A DNA stretch of 63,451 bases, taken from an uncultured Prevotellaceae bacterium (GTDB lineage: Bacteria; Bacteroidota; Bacteroidia; Bacteroidales; Bacteroidaceae). The stretch's first letter is position 1. The number at the start of each line of letters is the position of its first letter. Positions 35,210 through 44,708 of the stretch are shown here, in pieces. The translations under genes were made by a program, and so were the position numbers. Under the pieces are notes generated by a model. The model had not been told where the DNA came from. It saw only the letters and a list, made by a program, of their open reading frames with translations, and ran no database searches. Where the stretch lies: positions 1 through 63,451 of the forward strand of contig CAMHUI010000012.1 in assembly GCA_946188345.1 (NCBI GenBank), in the 5' to 3' direction.

Positions 35210-36718
35210 ATGGAATATAGAAAACTGACAGCCCTCGAGGCTGCTGAGATGATTAACGACGGCGACATGATGGCGCTGTCAGGCTTCACACCAAACGCTA
35301 ATCCCAAGGCAATCTTCCGTGAACTGTCAAAACGTGCCATCCGCCTGCACGAACAGGGCATCCCCTTCCAGGTGGGCGTGCTGACCGGCGCCTCCTCCTG
35401 CCAGAGCGTCGAGGGCGACATGGCCGCAGCCAAAGCCCTGAAGTTCCGCGCACCATTCTCAACAAACAAGGACTTCCGCGAGCATACCAACCTGGGCGAG
35501 GTAGACTATGAGGACATGCACCTGGGCCACATGGCAGAGCGCCTGCGCCGTGGCTTCTACGGACAGGTAGACTGGGCCGTGGTTGAAGTCTCCGACTACT
35601 GGGAGGCCGACGGCGAATGTCGCGTGGCACTGACCTCCGCCGGCGGCATCGTATCCACCATCGTGCGACTGGCCAAGCGAATCATCCTCGAGCACAACAC
35701 CTTCCACAACCCCAACTCCCGCTTCCTGCACGACACCTGGGAGCCTCGCGAAGTATGGGAAGACCGCGAAGTGATGGACATCCATTCGCCCTACGACCGC
35801 ATCGGCCGCGACTATGTGGCCATAGACCCGAAGAAGATTGTCGGCATCATCGAGAGCAACATCCCCGAGGAAGCCCGCGCCTTCCGCGAACCCGACGAAG
35901 AAATCATGAAGATAGGCCACAACGTAGCCGAACTGCTGGCCAACGACATGAAGGTGGGCCGCATACCGAAGTGCTTCCTGCCCGTGCAGAGCGGCGTGGG
36001 TGCCACAGGCAATGCCGTGCTGAAAGCCCTCGGAACGAGTCCCCTCATCCCCAACTTCAACGTCTATTCGGAGGTCGTCCAGGACGCCGCCATCAACTAT
36101 ATGCTCGAAGGCCGCATCAAGTATGCATCGGCCACAGCCATGACCGTCACCAACGAAGCCCTGCAGCGCGTCTACGAGAACATGGACTACTTCTCGAAAC
36201 ACCTCACCATCCGCCAGAGCGAGATTGCCAACTCGCCCGAAGTCATCCGCCGACTCGGCGTCATCGCCATCAACACCCCGCTGGAGTGCGACCTCTACGG
36301 CAATGAGAACTCCTCACATGTATGCGGCTCGGCACTGATGAATGGCATCGGCGGCTCATGCGACTATGAGCGCAACGGATACGTGTCCATCTTCACGACA
36401 CCCTCGACAGCCAAGGGCGGAAAAATCTCGGCCATCGTACCCATGTGCTGCCACGTAGACTCTACAGAGCACGATGTCGACATCATCGCTACCGAACAAG
36501 GTATAGCCGACCTGCGCGGAAAGGGCCCATACCGACGCGCCCTGGAAGTTATCGAGAACTGTGCCCACCCAGACTATAAGCCCCTGCTGCGCGACTATCT
36601 GAAGCACATCGCACCCATGGGACACGAACCTCAACACATGCGCGCCGCACTCGCCTTCCACGACACCTTCCTGCGCAAGGGCGACATGCGACTGACTGAC
36701 TTCGCTGAGTACCTATAA
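35210..36718 (+). CDS. Acetyl-CoA hydrolase/CoA-transferase family protein
   Basis: 502 residues from ATG 35210 (MEYRKLTALEAAEMI); the longer frame lies before and in the promoter. The family type is class I CoA transferase, Cat1-like: SGFTPNANPKAI, GEVDYEDMHLGHMAE, SGVGATGNAVLKALG, NEALQRVYENMDYF, and in the C-terminal half NMDY..., FTTPSTAKGGKISAIVP, TEQGIADLRGK. In succinate/propionate-forming Bacteroidetes such enzymes move CoA between succinate, propionate and acetate. That role is plausible here but inferred. Followed after 34 bp by pncB. Confidence 0.85.
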   Translation: MEYRKLTALEAAEMINDGDMMALSGFTPNANPKAIFRELSKRAIRLHEQGIPFQVGVLTGASSCQSVEGDMAAAKALKFRAPFSTNKDFREHTNLGEVDYEDMHLGHMAERLRRGFYGQVDWAVVEVSDYWEADGECRVALTSAGGIVSTIVRLAKRIILEHNTFHNPNSRFLHDTWEPREVWEDREVMDIHSPYDRIGRDYVAIDPKKIVGIIESNIPEEARAFREPDEEIMKIGHNVAELLANDMKVGRIPKCFLPVQSGVGATGNAVLKALGTSPLIPNFNVYSEVVQDAAINYMLEGRIKYASATAMTVTNEALQRVYENMDYFSKHLTIRQSEIANSPEVIRRLGVIAINTPLECDLYGNENSSHVCGSALMNGIGGSCDYERNGYVSIFTTPSTAKGGKISAIVPMCCHVDSTEHDVDIIATEQGIADLRGKGPYRRALEVIENCAHPDYKPLLRDYLKHIAPMGHEPQHMRAALAFHDTFLRKGDMRLTDFAEYL

Positions 36719-36752
36719 TAACTATAAACACTATAGTACCTATAAAAAAACT

Positions 36753-37952
36753 ATGCCTATGCGACAGATCATCACCCACCTGACCGACAACGATGCCTAT
36801 ACCTTCAGTTGTCAGTACTATGTCCTGCAGACCTATCCGCGGGCAGAAGTAGAATACACATTCTTCGACCGCAACGGGACACGCTATCCCGAAGGCTTCG
36901 CCCAGATGCTGCAAGAACAAGTCGACGGCATGCGCAACGTCGTCATCACAGAAGAAGAAATAGCCTTCATGGAGCGGAAGATGTACTATCTGCCACTGTG
37001 GTACTTCACCTTCCTGCGCGGCTATCGCTTCAACCCCGGCGAGGTAAGCATCAGCCAAGATGCAGAAGGCCGGCTCGACATCACGGTCAGAGGCAAGTGG
37101 TATTCAGCCATCATGTGGGAGATGCCAATCCTCTCCACCGTCTCAGAGCTGATGCACGAGCTGCGGGGCGACCTGGCTCGCTATAATGAAGAAAAGGAAT
37201 GCGAGCGTGCCGCCGCGAAGACACGCCAGATTCTGGAGGGAGGACTCGTGCTGGGCGACATGGGAACACGCCGCCGACTGTCATTCGACCATCAGGACAT
37301 GGTCATCAAAACCATGAAAGATGTCAGCCAGTCGATGACGGCACCGGGACGATTCACGGGAACATCCAACGTATGGTTTGCCATGAAGTACGACCTGACG
37401 CCCATTGGCACCATGAGCCATCAGCTCATCTCCTTCGAAGAAAACGTCAGCGGAATCTTCGAATGTAACTTCAACGTGATGAAGAAGTTCAGCGACGTCT
37501 ACGACGGTGACAACGGCATCTATCTCTACGACTGCTTCGGCGACCGCGTCTTCTTCAGCAACCTTTCGAAGCGCATGGCCATGATGTTCACCGGCCTGCG
37601 TGTAGACAGCGGCGTGGAGGAGGAACAGACAGAGAAGATTATCGAGAAATACAAGAGCCTGGGCATCAATCCGCAAAGCAAGCAGGTGGTCTACAGCAAC
37701 GGCCTGAACATCGACCGCGCCATCGAGATTCACCGCTATGTGAACGGCAGGGTGCAGGACTCCTACGGCATGGGAACATTCCTGACCTGCGACGTCACCG
37801 ACTGCCAGCCCATGAACATTGTCGTCAAGCTCACCCGAGGTCGCATCACTGAGCGCCGCGAATGGCACGACTGCGTCAAGCTCTCGTGCGACAAGGGCAA
37901 GACCCTCGGCAACCCCGAGAAGTGCCAGTACCTGCTCAAGCAGATTGGCTAA
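36753..37952 (+). CDS. pncB: Nicotinate phosphoribosyltransferase
   Basis: 399 residues. It converts nicotinate and PRPP to nicotinate mononucleotide, the first step of the Preiss-Handler NAD route. Start MPMRQIITHLTDNDAYTFSC; a second ATG lies 6 bp later. Motifs: GTRRRLSFDHQDMV with the phosphorylated-His region, FTGTSNVWFAMKYDLTPIGTMSHQ (substrate and phosphate site), FNVMKKFSDVYDG, RVDSG. Same strand and close to the CoA-transferase gene. Confidence 0.93.
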   Translation: MPMRQIITHLTDNDAYTFSCQYYVLQTYPRAEVEYTFFDRNGTRYPEGFAQMLQEQVDGMRNVVITEEEIAFMERKMYYLPLWYFTFLRGYRFNPGEVSISQDAEGRLDITVRGKWYSAIMWEMPILSTVSELMHELRGDLARYNEEKECERAAAKTRQILEGGLVLGDMGTRRRLSFDHQDMVIKTMKDVSQSMTAPGRFTGTSNVWFAMKYDLTPIGTMSHQLISFEENVSGIFECNFNVMKKFSDVYDGDNGIYLYDCFGDRVFFSNLSKRMAMMFTGLRVDSGVEEEQTEKIIEKYKSLGINPQSKQVVYSNGLNIDRAIEIHRYVNGRVQDSYGMGTFLTCDVTDCQPMNIVVKLTRGRITERREWHDCVKLSCDKGKTLGNPEKCQYLLKQIG

Positions 37953-37979
37953 GGAAAAAACATACGGAAAGAATAAAAC

Positions 37980-38006
37980 CGGCAGGAGGTATCGTATTAC
38001 CTGCCG
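37980..38006. terminator. Bidirectional hairpin between pncB and ribD
   Basis: CGGCAGG (37980-37986) pairs with CCTGCCG (38000-38006). It overlaps the last codons of ribD. The two genes converge here, so one hairpin could end both. Confidence 0.55.
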
Positions 38007-38923
38007 TTGCGGATATAGCGTTCGATGACTTGGTTGTCGAACGCTTTTTTTTGCAGCAGCTGCATGTCGGCAGGCAGGCTTGGTGCCCGAGTGCCTGCTG
38101 CCACCCTGAGCGCTGTGGCCGTCTCGATACGCACCTCGTCATAGAGTCCGGCATCGATGAAGGCAGTGAGTGCCTGTCGGCCGCCCTCAACGATGAGCGA
38201 CTGCAACTGCTCTTGCCTGCAAGTCTCGATGATGGAATCGATAGGGTTGTCGTGGCTGAGCACAAAGCGCCTCGGGTTGCGACCCGACCAGTGGCGCACC
38301 GTCAGCTGCGGATGCTCACGCCGGTCGGTGGTATGGCCAACGACGATGGCGTCTTCCTCAGCCCGCAGCTGGTGGACAAACATCCTTGTGAGCGGCGACG
38401 AGACTGCCAATGAATGTCCCTCGTCATCGATGAACCCGTTGGCCGTCTGTGCCCATTTCAGGATGATATAAGGCCGGTGTAGCTCATGGAAGGTGAAGAA
38501 GCGACGGTTCAGCCATCGGCACTCCGCCTCCAGCACGCCCGTTGTCACCTCGATGCCAGCCTGCCGGATGCGTCCGATGCCGCGGCCTTGCACCGCTGAG
38601 AACGTATCGACACAGCCTACGACCACGCGCCGCACGCCCTTCCTCACGATAAGGTCGGCACAGGGCGGCGTCTTGCCATAGTGGGCACAGGGCTCCAGGC
38701 TGACATAGACGGTGGCCTCTTTCAGCAGCTCTTCCTCACCGACGGAGGCAAAGGCATTCACCTCGGCGTGGGCCTCGCCGCACTTCCGGTGATAGCCCTC
38801 GCCGATAATCCTGCCATCGGCAGCCACGATGACAGCTCCGACCATTGGGTTCGGCCGGCTGCCATCGCGTCCGCAGCGAGCCAGCTGCAGACAACGTGCC
38901 ATGTATCGTTCGTCTGTCGTCAT
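37997..38923 (-). CDS. ribD: Bifunctional riboflavin deaminase/reductase
   Basis: 308 residues. It performs the deamination and reduction of the pyrimidine intermediate in riboflavin synthesis. The N-terminal deaminase zinc site is CGEAHAEVNA (His-Ala-Glu) with LEPCAHYGKTPPC; the reductase half starts near RPYIILKWAQTANGFI and has SLIVEGGRQALTAFIDAGLYDE. It is short against enterobacterial RibD (about 365) but usual for Bacteroidetes. The -7 box lies 7 nt before the ATG. Confidence 0.92.
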   Translation of the reverse strand: MTTDERYMARCLQLARCGRDGSRPNPMVGAVIVAADGRIIGEGYHRKCGEAHAEVNAFASVGEEELLKEATVYVSLEPCAHYGKTPPCADLIVRKGVRRVVVGCVDTFSAVQGRGIGRIRQAGIEVTTGVLEAECRWLNRRFFTFHELHRPYIILKWAQTANGFIDDEGHSLAVSSPLTRMFVHQLRAEEDAIVVGHTTDRREHPQLTVRHWSGRNPRRFVLSHDNPIDSIIETCRQEQLQSLIVEGGRQALTAFIDAGLYDEVRIETATALRVAAGTRAPSLPADMQLLQKKAFDNQVIERYIRNGR

Positions 38924-38930
38924 TCCTTTG

Positions 38931-38938
38931 CAAAGGTA
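38931..38938 (-). promoter_or_regulatory. -7 box at ribD
   Basis: On the minus strand TACCTTTG, then CAAAGGA, then ATG. The leader is at most a few bases. No FMN riboswitch fits in this gap. Confidence 0.65.
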
Positions 38939-39036
38939 CGATTAAAAATGAAGAATGAAGAATGACGATTGAATAATTTTCCTTTTATCTGTGGTTTTGT
39001 CAGGAAAGAAGATACTTCTTCTGACAGTTGCAGGGC

Positions 39037-41190
39037 TTAATGCGAACCGTAGACCTCGATGTCGGCGATACGCACGTAGCCATCGCTTCCGCCGCGAGTG
39101 ACGTTCACTCTCACATAGCGGGCTTCAACAGGCGTAACGGAGGCATCGGTCACGGGCTGTATGTTGGCGGTATGGGTTCCTATCGTGGTCCATGTCGTGC
39201 CATCAAGGCTGGCCTCAATGGTGAAGTTGCGGCTGTTGAGTTCTGCATCCAGTCCTCCAGCCTCAGCATGGCGCACCACGTAGCGGCTAATCTGGAAGGG
39301 CTCCTTGAAGTCGAGCTGTACCCATCCTGCTCCGTCGGTGGTCTTTGAAACCCACATATAGCCATCCGAGGGTGACCCGTCGGCTGCATACTCCACATGA
39401 GTCTTGACGGGAGAAGAGGTTATCTCCATTTCCTGCAGCAGGGCTAGGTTGAAGGGCAGGTGGTTAGCCTCGTTGTAGTAGCTGAACCAGTGGTCGGCAC
39501 GGACGATGTTGACATTGCCTGGCGAGAGGGCATCGAGTCTCTCTCTGAGGGCGATGAGCTTGTCGGGGCCTGCGTCCCAGACAGTGGCCTGACCGGTGAC
39601 GAACATCGGCTCTGAGCCCTTGAAGTTCTTGACGTCGCGGTTGAAGAAGTCGGTGATGACGTCGACGCCGTTGGCATAGCAGGGGTATTGGGGTACGATG
39701 GGCAGCCAGTTCGACTGCACCTTGGTGGTGAGTCGGCCGCTCTGCCGCTCCCAGTCGTTGATGGTAAGTCCGTATAGGTAGGGGCAGTTCTGTGCGAACA
39801 CTCTGCGCTGGATGGTGCTGATGTCGTCCCAGATAGTGATGACGCGCAGGCCTGCTTTCTCGATGTAGCGCTGGGTGAGCTGCGTGTAAGGCGTTATCAG
39901 GGTGCTGTTCGATGAGCTGGCATAGTAGCGTGAGTTATGGGCATCGTAGGGCATGGCATAGCCCATTCCCGACGGTCCGCTTACAAAGCAGTCGTTTTCG
40001 GTAGCCTTGCCATAGTAGTAGTTCAGCATCATGGGCGCGATGTCGGCCAGCGAGGGGCTGATGGTCCAGTTCATGGGCATCTTGCCTCGGCCGCCCTGTT
40101 CGAAGATCTTGGCCATGGCATGCTGGCAGTACTGGATGTTGTCGCCATCGCTGATATAGACGGCAGCATAGACTTTATTCTCGAGTTTGGGCCGCTTGGG
40201 CACGGGAGGGATGACGATGGGCTTGTTGACTGCGGTGTAGACCGTGGTGTTCTCGAAGAAGTCGGCAGGCACGGTCGACAGCCCGTACTTTGTTGCTTCT
40301 CCCACTCCGGAACGCTCCTCTGGATACCATCCCAGCACGAAGTCGCGGCCGGGAGTCATGTCCTTAAGCATCTTGTCGAGCAGCTGGCGCTCGCTGGTGG
40401 TTCGCGGGTCGAGCCACACACAGGCCGAGCCACAGGCGGCCCCGATGTCATGCACATAGGGGATGTTGGGCCGCTCGCTGATGAGCAGACGGTGGTTGCA
40501 GCGACTCCAGTAGTTGTCGTAGAGATAGGTATAGACGTCCACAGCGGTAGACAGCGTGAGCTTGGTCAGGTCTTCCACGACGGGAAAGTCCATGCCGTTT
40601 TCTATCAGCTTGGCTCTGATTTCCGCCGTCACCGGCAGCAGGCGGTCCAGTCCGCCGATGGTGGCAGCGAGGTTGGAATAGTGGTTGGTCAGCTCGTTGC
40701 TGTAGAGCACCAGTCCTTTGATTTCATCCTGAAACAGCTTCACCAGTGAGTAAGCCCTGGTTGATGCGATGGTCACGACTCTGAGGCTGTGGGCCGAGGG
40801 CCACGTCGCCCGCGGCTCCTCGTTGTGGTTGTAGAGCAGGATGCGCGGCTGGGTGCGGTTGACGATGCCCTGTAGCGTGCAGAACATGATGCGCTCCTCG
40901 TCACTCAGCGAAGCGGCGTTCATATCCAGCGAACGCACTGACGCAGCCGGCGGCAGGAAGAGCGGCAGCAGACGGTCGTCAGGCCAGCAGAGGTCGCCGA
41001 CCTCAAGAATACGCTCGCCTGTGCTGTTCAGGTTGTAAGTGGTCTCGCCGAATGTAATCTTTTCCACTTGGCTCACGTCGGAGCGTACGACGGCGCCGTT
41101 GGTGAGCTTCATCATCATCGTGGCGGGTTGCTGGGCAATCAGCTGTAGAGAACCCAGCAGGACAGTGGCTATCAGGAATATCTTTTTCAT
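39037..41190 (-). CDS. GxGYxYP-family secreted protein with F5/8-type domain
   Basis: About 717 residues from MKKIFLIATVLLGSLQLIAQ; an ATG 6 bp upstream is also possible. The N-terminal 50 residues (AVVRSDVSQVEKITFGE) are the short repeat often seen before Prevotella surface proteins. The family core is PRILLYNHNEE, the glycoside-hydrolase-like region VYAAVYISDGDNIQYC, and the named motif at SGPSGMGYAMPYDAHN, where a Met replaces the second Tyr of GxGYxYP. The C-terminal 140 residues are an F5/8-type (CBM32-like) domain: GWVQLDFKEPFQISRYVVR, RYVRVNVT. Putative glycan-active enzyme. Confidence 0.75.
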   Translation of the reverse strand: MKKIFLIATVLLGSLQLIAQQPATMMMKLTNGAVVRSDVSQVEKITFGETTYNLNSTGERILEVGDLCWPDDRLLPLFLPPAASVRSLDMNAASLSDEERIMFCTLQGIVNRTQPRILLYNHNEEPRATWPSAHSLRVVTIASTRAYSLVKLFQDEIKGLVLYSNELTNHYSNLAATIGGLDRLLPVTAEIRAKLIENGMDFPVVEDLTKLTLSTAVDVYTYLYDNYWSRCNHRLLISERPNIPYVHDIGAACGSACVWLDPRTTSERQLLDKMLKDMTPGRDFVLGWYPEERSGVGEATKYGLSTVPADFFENTTVYTAVNKPIVIPPVPKRPKLENKVYAAVYISDGDNIQYCQHAMAKIFEQGGRGKMPMNWTISPSLADIAPMMLNYYYGKATENDCFVSGPSGMGYAMPYDAHNSRYYASSSNSTLITPYTQLTQRYIEKAGLRVITIWDDISTIQRRVFAQNCPYLYGLTINDWERQSGRLTTKVQSNWLPIVPQYPCYANGVDVITDFFNRDVKNFKGSEPMFVTGQATVWDAGPDKLIALRERLDALSPGNVNIVRADHWFSYYNEANHLPFNLALLQEMEITSSPVKTHVEYAADGSPSDGYMWVSKTTDGAGWVQLDFKEPFQISRYVVRHAEAGGLDAELNSRNFTIEASLDGTTWTTIGTHTANIQPVTDASVTPVEARYVRVNVTRGGSDGYVRIADIEVYGSH

Positions 41191-41277
41191 ACTCATTTGC
41201 TTTATTGGTGGTTTGGACGTTTGACGGTTTACGCTGTCTTAGCTTTCCTAAACAACTAAACGACTATTGGGAGCTTA

Positions 41278-41835
41278 TTATAACTTTATCTTGGTTGAAA
41301 CCTTACCTACCTTCACTACGTAGACGCCCTTGCCCAGCGCAGAACGGGTCAGGAGCAGCTCACTGCCCTGAAGAGGAGGCACGGGCAGGCTACGGCCGTC
41401 GAGCGTATATACCTGAGGCTGGACACCCAGAGGGATGCCCCGGAGCAACACGCCCCCGTCCTGCAGCACACACGAGAAGTCCTGCGGCACACCGACGGCA
41501 TGGACTCCGGTGGCTTCGCCGAACGTGATTTCTGCGACGTCGGCAATCTCAAACTCCACGGCATCGGCCGCGTCCGACTTCACCACCAGCTTGCCTTTAG
41601 AGATGGTTACGACGGGGTTCGCCTCGAAGAGCACCTTCGTGGTCTCTCCGCCCGTAGTCTTCACGCGCAGACCCTGGCCACCTTCCTCAACGGTAAGGAA
41701 ACTGATCTGCTTCAACTCAGCCACGCGCGTCTGCTCACTCGTACCATCAGTCTTCTGAACAGTCATGACCGTCTCCTGAGCCTGGGCCGTCAGGACTCCG
41801 AAGAACAAGGTCGCTATAACAAGAATCTTTCTCAT
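41278..41835 (-). CDS. Small secreted protein with sorting-like tail
   Basis: 185 residues, signal peptide MRKILVIATLFFGVLTAQAQ. Two repeat-like segments, TRVAELKQISF and FEIADVAEITFGE, recur in the neighbouring GxGYxYP-family protein. The end (VYTLDGRSLP, LGKGVYVVKVGKVSTKIKL) is a type A-like sorting tail. It lies 88 bp upstream of the GxGYxYP gene and could be co-transcribed. Function unknown. Confidence 0.6.
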   Translation of the reverse strand: MRKILVIATLFFGVLTAQAQETVMTVQKTDGTSEQTRVAELKQISFLTVEEGGQGLRVKTTGGETTKVLFEANPVVTISKGKLVVKSDAADAVEFEIADVAEITFGEATGVHAVGVPQDFSCVLQDGGVLLRGIPLGVQPQVYTLDGRSLPVPPLQGSELLLTRSALGKGVYVVKVGKVSTKIKL

Positions 41836-41932
41836 TGCTTCATGTTTTTTTCAGTTAACAAATAACATGTCAGAGATACCGCCTGCCTTCGTGTTGGGTT
41901 CAAAAAACAAGCAAATCATCTGAAACACAGGG

Positions 41933-41940
41933 CAAAGATA
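41933..41940 (-). promoter_or_regulatory. -7 box before the 41835 start
   Basis: TATCTTTG on the minus strand followed by GC, about 100 nt before the ATG. Apart from this and the terminator at 42166-42196, 41836-42205 holds no supported gene. Confidence 0.5.
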
Positions 41941-42165
41941 CAAATAAAAACCAGAAAACCAACACCTTTTTAAAGGAATAATTCTCTTGAAGCTGATTTT
42001 CTGCAAAAAAATAACCTAAGCGCACATCTTCGTCGCCGCCTCTGCCTCGTTTCCCATGGACATCTGCCATGACCGAAAATAAAGCTACGAGCCAGTCACA
42101 ATGTTTTCAGACCCTGACGTCTCTGTTTTCAGGATCTGAACTTATAAAACTTTATAAAAAGAACC

Positions 42166-42196
42166 GTCCGCCATGGCGGCATTTCACCTGGCGGAC
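42166..42196 (-). terminator. Hairpin after the SDR gene
   Basis: GTCCGCCA (42166-42173) and TGGCGGAC (42189-42196) are exact inverse complements, with T-rich sequence in the direction of minus-strand transcription. It lies just beyond the SDR stop. Confidence 0.6.
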
Positions 42197-42205
42197 AGCT
42201 GTTTT

Positions 42206-43054
42206 CTATCCTTGCAACTTGAACATTCCCGTGCGGATGCTGGCGATGACGCCACCGTCGATAAGCAGGTCTGTTCCGTTGATGAACGTGGCATGCTCGC
42301 CCAACAAGAAAGATGCCGCATCGGCTATCTCGTCGCTAGAAGCCACCCTTCGGGCTGCGCTCGCGTCAATCATGGCTTGATAGCCTGCTCCGTTAGCATT
42401 GAACTCATCGTAGGCCAGTGGGGTTACGATGATGCCCGGCGAGATAGTGTTGATGCGGGCACGGCTCTCACGCCACGAGGTGGCAGCGGCACGCTGAGCC
42501 TGCAGGTGGTTCATGCGCTTGGCAATCATATAGGCAAAGCCCGAATTCTGCATGGCCACCTCACGGATGAACGGTACTTCCTTCAGACCCTCCGTCGGCG
42601 TGTTCACCAGCTGTAGTTCAATATCGTTAGGAATCGGGTACATATAGGCTGCCTGGCTTGAGATGATGAGCCCTGCCCCACCCTCGGCCATTACCTCGCC
42701 GAAGGCATCTACGGCATACCCCGTGCCCACCATGTCGAGGTCGACGATGTGCTCAGGGGCGGCCTGGTTGGGCGAAGCGCCGGCCGTGTCGATGAAATAC
42801 ATCACCGGGCCGAGCTCGGCGGCCTTCCGTGCAAAAGCCACCACGCTCTCCTTCTGCAAGGCGTTTACCTGCAGCGTTTCCACATCGTAGCCAGAGCGGC
42901 GGAAATCCTCGCCCACACGCTCCAAGGCCTTCTCGCTGATGTCACCCAAAAGGATTTTCTTACCAGCGCCGATACGGCGCACAATGGCGGTTCCCATACT
43001 ACCGGCACCCAAGAGTGCCACAACCTGTTTCTGTTCGTTTCTGTCGAAAATCAT
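42206..43054 (-). CDS. SDR-family oxidoreductase
   Basis: 282 residues with a short-chain dehydrogenase fold. The nucleotide site is VVALLGAGSMGTAIV, the catalytic Tyr-Lys lies in YMIAKRMN, then ISPGIIVTP. The Gly-rich site is of the GxGxxG type with LLGDISEKAL as acidic end of strand two. The C-terminal FINGTDLLIDGG is the usual end. Substrate unknown. It lies 16 bp after the acetyltransferase gene on the same strand. Confidence 0.85.
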   Translation of the reverse strand: MIFDRNEQKQVVALLGAGSMGTAIVRRIGAGKKILLGDISEKALERVGEDFRRSGYDVETLQVNALQKESVVAFARKAAELGPVMYFIDTAGASPNQAAPEHIVDLDMVGTGYAVDAFGEVMAEGGAGLIISSQAAYMYPIPNDIELQLVNTPTEGLKEVPFIREVAMQNSGFAYMIAKRMNHLQAQRAAATSWRESRARINTISPGIIVTPLAYDEFNANGAGYQAMIDASAARRVASSDEIADAASFLLGEHATFINGTDLLIDGGVIASIRTGMFKLQG

Positions 43055-43070
43055 AATCTGTTCTCCTTGA

Positions 43071-43628
43071 TTATATGTTCTTAATGAATTTTGCGGGGTT
43101 ACCGCCTACGATGGTGTTCGGAGCCACATCCTTAGTAACTACTGCGCCGGCGGCAACAACGGCATTTTCGCCAATGGTAACACCTGGCAGGATGATGGCA
43201 CCCACACCTATCCAGGCGTTGCGGCAGATGTGGACGGGCTTGCAGCGCAGCACCATGCGGTTCGCAAAGTCGTGGTTGTCGGTAACGATGCGCACGTTGG
43301 GGCCTATCATCACGCCGTCGTCGATGGTGATGCCACCGGAGGCCATGCAAGTCAGCGAGTGATTGACAAACACCCCCTTGCCAATCCGCATCTGGCAGGC
43401 AAAGTCAATCTGAACGGGTGGCATCAGATAGCTTGTCTGGTCGAGGTTACCCGCGAACAGTTCTTCCTCTAACGGGCGAATCTGCTCTGGCTGCGGAGCC
43501 GTGGTGTTAATGCGGAAACAAATGTTGGCGCAGTCGGTCATGTGCCTGATGACCTCTGCATACTCGGGGGTCGCCATATCGACGTCAGCACCGGATCTTA
43601 ATTGCTCGAAAATATTCATATCATTCAT
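43071..43628 (-). CDS. Hexapeptide sugar O-acetyltransferase
   Basis: 185 residues from ATG 43628 (MNDMNIFEQLRSGADVD). The frame begins at 43736, but that lies at the promoter. The left-handed beta-helix part has repeated hexapeptides (IGKGVFVNHS, DGVMIGPNVRI, IGVGAIILPGV, IGENAVVAAGAVVTKD) and the maltose/galactoside acetyltransferase end VGGNPAKFI. It acetylates a sugar from acetyl-CoA. Likely an operon with the SDR gene. Confidence 0.88.
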   Translation of the reverse strand: MNDMNIFEQLRSGADVDMATPEYAEVIRHMTDCANICFRINTTAPQPEQIRPLEEELFAGNLDQTSYLMPPVQIDFACQMRIGKGVFVNHSLTCMASGGITIDDGVMIGPNVRIVTDNHDFANRMVLRCKPVHICRNAWIGVGAIILPGVTIGENAVVAAGAVVTKDVAPNTIVGGNPAKFIKNI

Positions 43629-43733
43629 ACCTTGGTTTCTGGGTGCAAAGATGCGATTAAGCGAGAGCAGAGGCAAACTTGTTTGACCTATGCCGAGCGT
43701 GAGCATCTTCGCGGTGTGATACAAATCACGCCG

Positions 43734-43741
43734 CAAAGGTA
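43734..43741 (-). promoter_or_regulatory. -7 box of the acetyltransferase-SDR unit
   Basis: TACCTTTG on the minus strand followed by GCGGCG, about 105 nt before the 43628 start. No clear -33. Confidence 0.55.
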
Positions 43742-43803
43742 CAACGAAAATGGCAACCCGCAGTTACACGGATTGCCTCTATACTTTCAAAAAAGGAAGA
43801 ATC

Positions 43804-44619
43804 TCACCTGCTTCTATATTCCGAAGGCGAAACTCCCAGGAGCTTCTTCACATAGCGCGAGAAATGGGAAGCTGACTCAAAGCGCATCAGGTAAGCCACC
43901 TCGGCAAGCGCCTTCGACTGGTCGTTGAGCAGGGTGACAAGCTCAAACGTCGCATAGTAGGTTATCCATTCTGAGGCAGGAAGTCCTGAAACCGAACGGC
44001 AGACTTGAGAAAGGTACTTCGGCGTGATGCAGAGCAGGTCTGCATAATAGGCCACGTCGCGCTGACGACGGCTATCCCGCTGCACCAACGAGAGGAAACG
44101 CAGAAAAATGCGCGCCCCATTGTCCGTCGTATCCATCTGCGACATCTCCGTAGAATACACCGTCCACAGGTCGTAGAGGAAAACCTGCAGCACGCGGCCC
44201 AAGACTTCTTCCTTAAATGGGGAGTCTGGCTGGGCGAGTCGGCTGCGAAAAAGCGCAATGTCTGCGTTCATCAGCCGAAGCGACTGCTCATGCAGATGGA
44301 ACGACGGATTGACACGGATGAAAATAAAACCCTTCGAAGCCCAAACCATCTCTGGATTGAAACGACTCAGAAAGGCCCCCGACACAATCAGGACGTCAGC
44401 CTCGAAATCATCGGAATATACCACCTGCTGAATCGAATTCGACATCTGCCAGATGACCAGGTCATCTGGCCGAGAAACATACGTTCGCCTGCCGTCAGAG
44501 AACGACATCTCGCCCTGTCTAACAATGATGTGCACATGATGGTCGCGCCGGAACTGTTCCGGCACGCAACCATCCCGCCGGGTATTCAACAAACCACATC
44601 CAACCAAACCATTTTCCAT
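43804..44619 (-). CDS. AraC-family regulator
   Basis: 271 residues. N-terminal cupin-like sensor (about 20-150: GEMSFSDGRRTYVSRPDDLVI) and a C-terminal AraC DNA-binding part (about 170-271) with two helix-turn-helix motifs: DVAYYADLLCITPKYLSQVC and ALAEVAYLMRFESASHFSRYVKK. The family end LGVSPSEYR is present. It lies upstream of, and on the same strand as, the acetyltransferase-SDR unit. It may regulate that pair; inferred from position. Confidence 0.85.
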   Translation of the reverse strand: MENGLVGCGLLNTRRDGCVPEQFRRDHHVHIIVRQGEMSFSDGRRTYVSRPDDLVIWQMSNSIQQVVYSDDFEADVLIVSGAFLSRFNPEMVWASKGFIFIRVNPSFHLHEQSLRLMNADIALFRSRLAQPDSPFKEEVLGRVLQVFLYDLWTVYSTEMSQMDTTDNGARIFLRFLSLVQRDSRRQRDVAYYADLLCITPKYLSQVCRSVSGLPASEWITYYATFELVTLLNDQSKALAEVAYLMRFESASHFSRYVKKLLGVSPSEYRSR

Positions 44620-44708
44620 GATACACTCCGATTTTGATTATTGTTTATAGAAACAGCTATTTATCACCAACCTAATCATAGGAATAAAAACCTTGTATTT
44701 AGGAAGAC

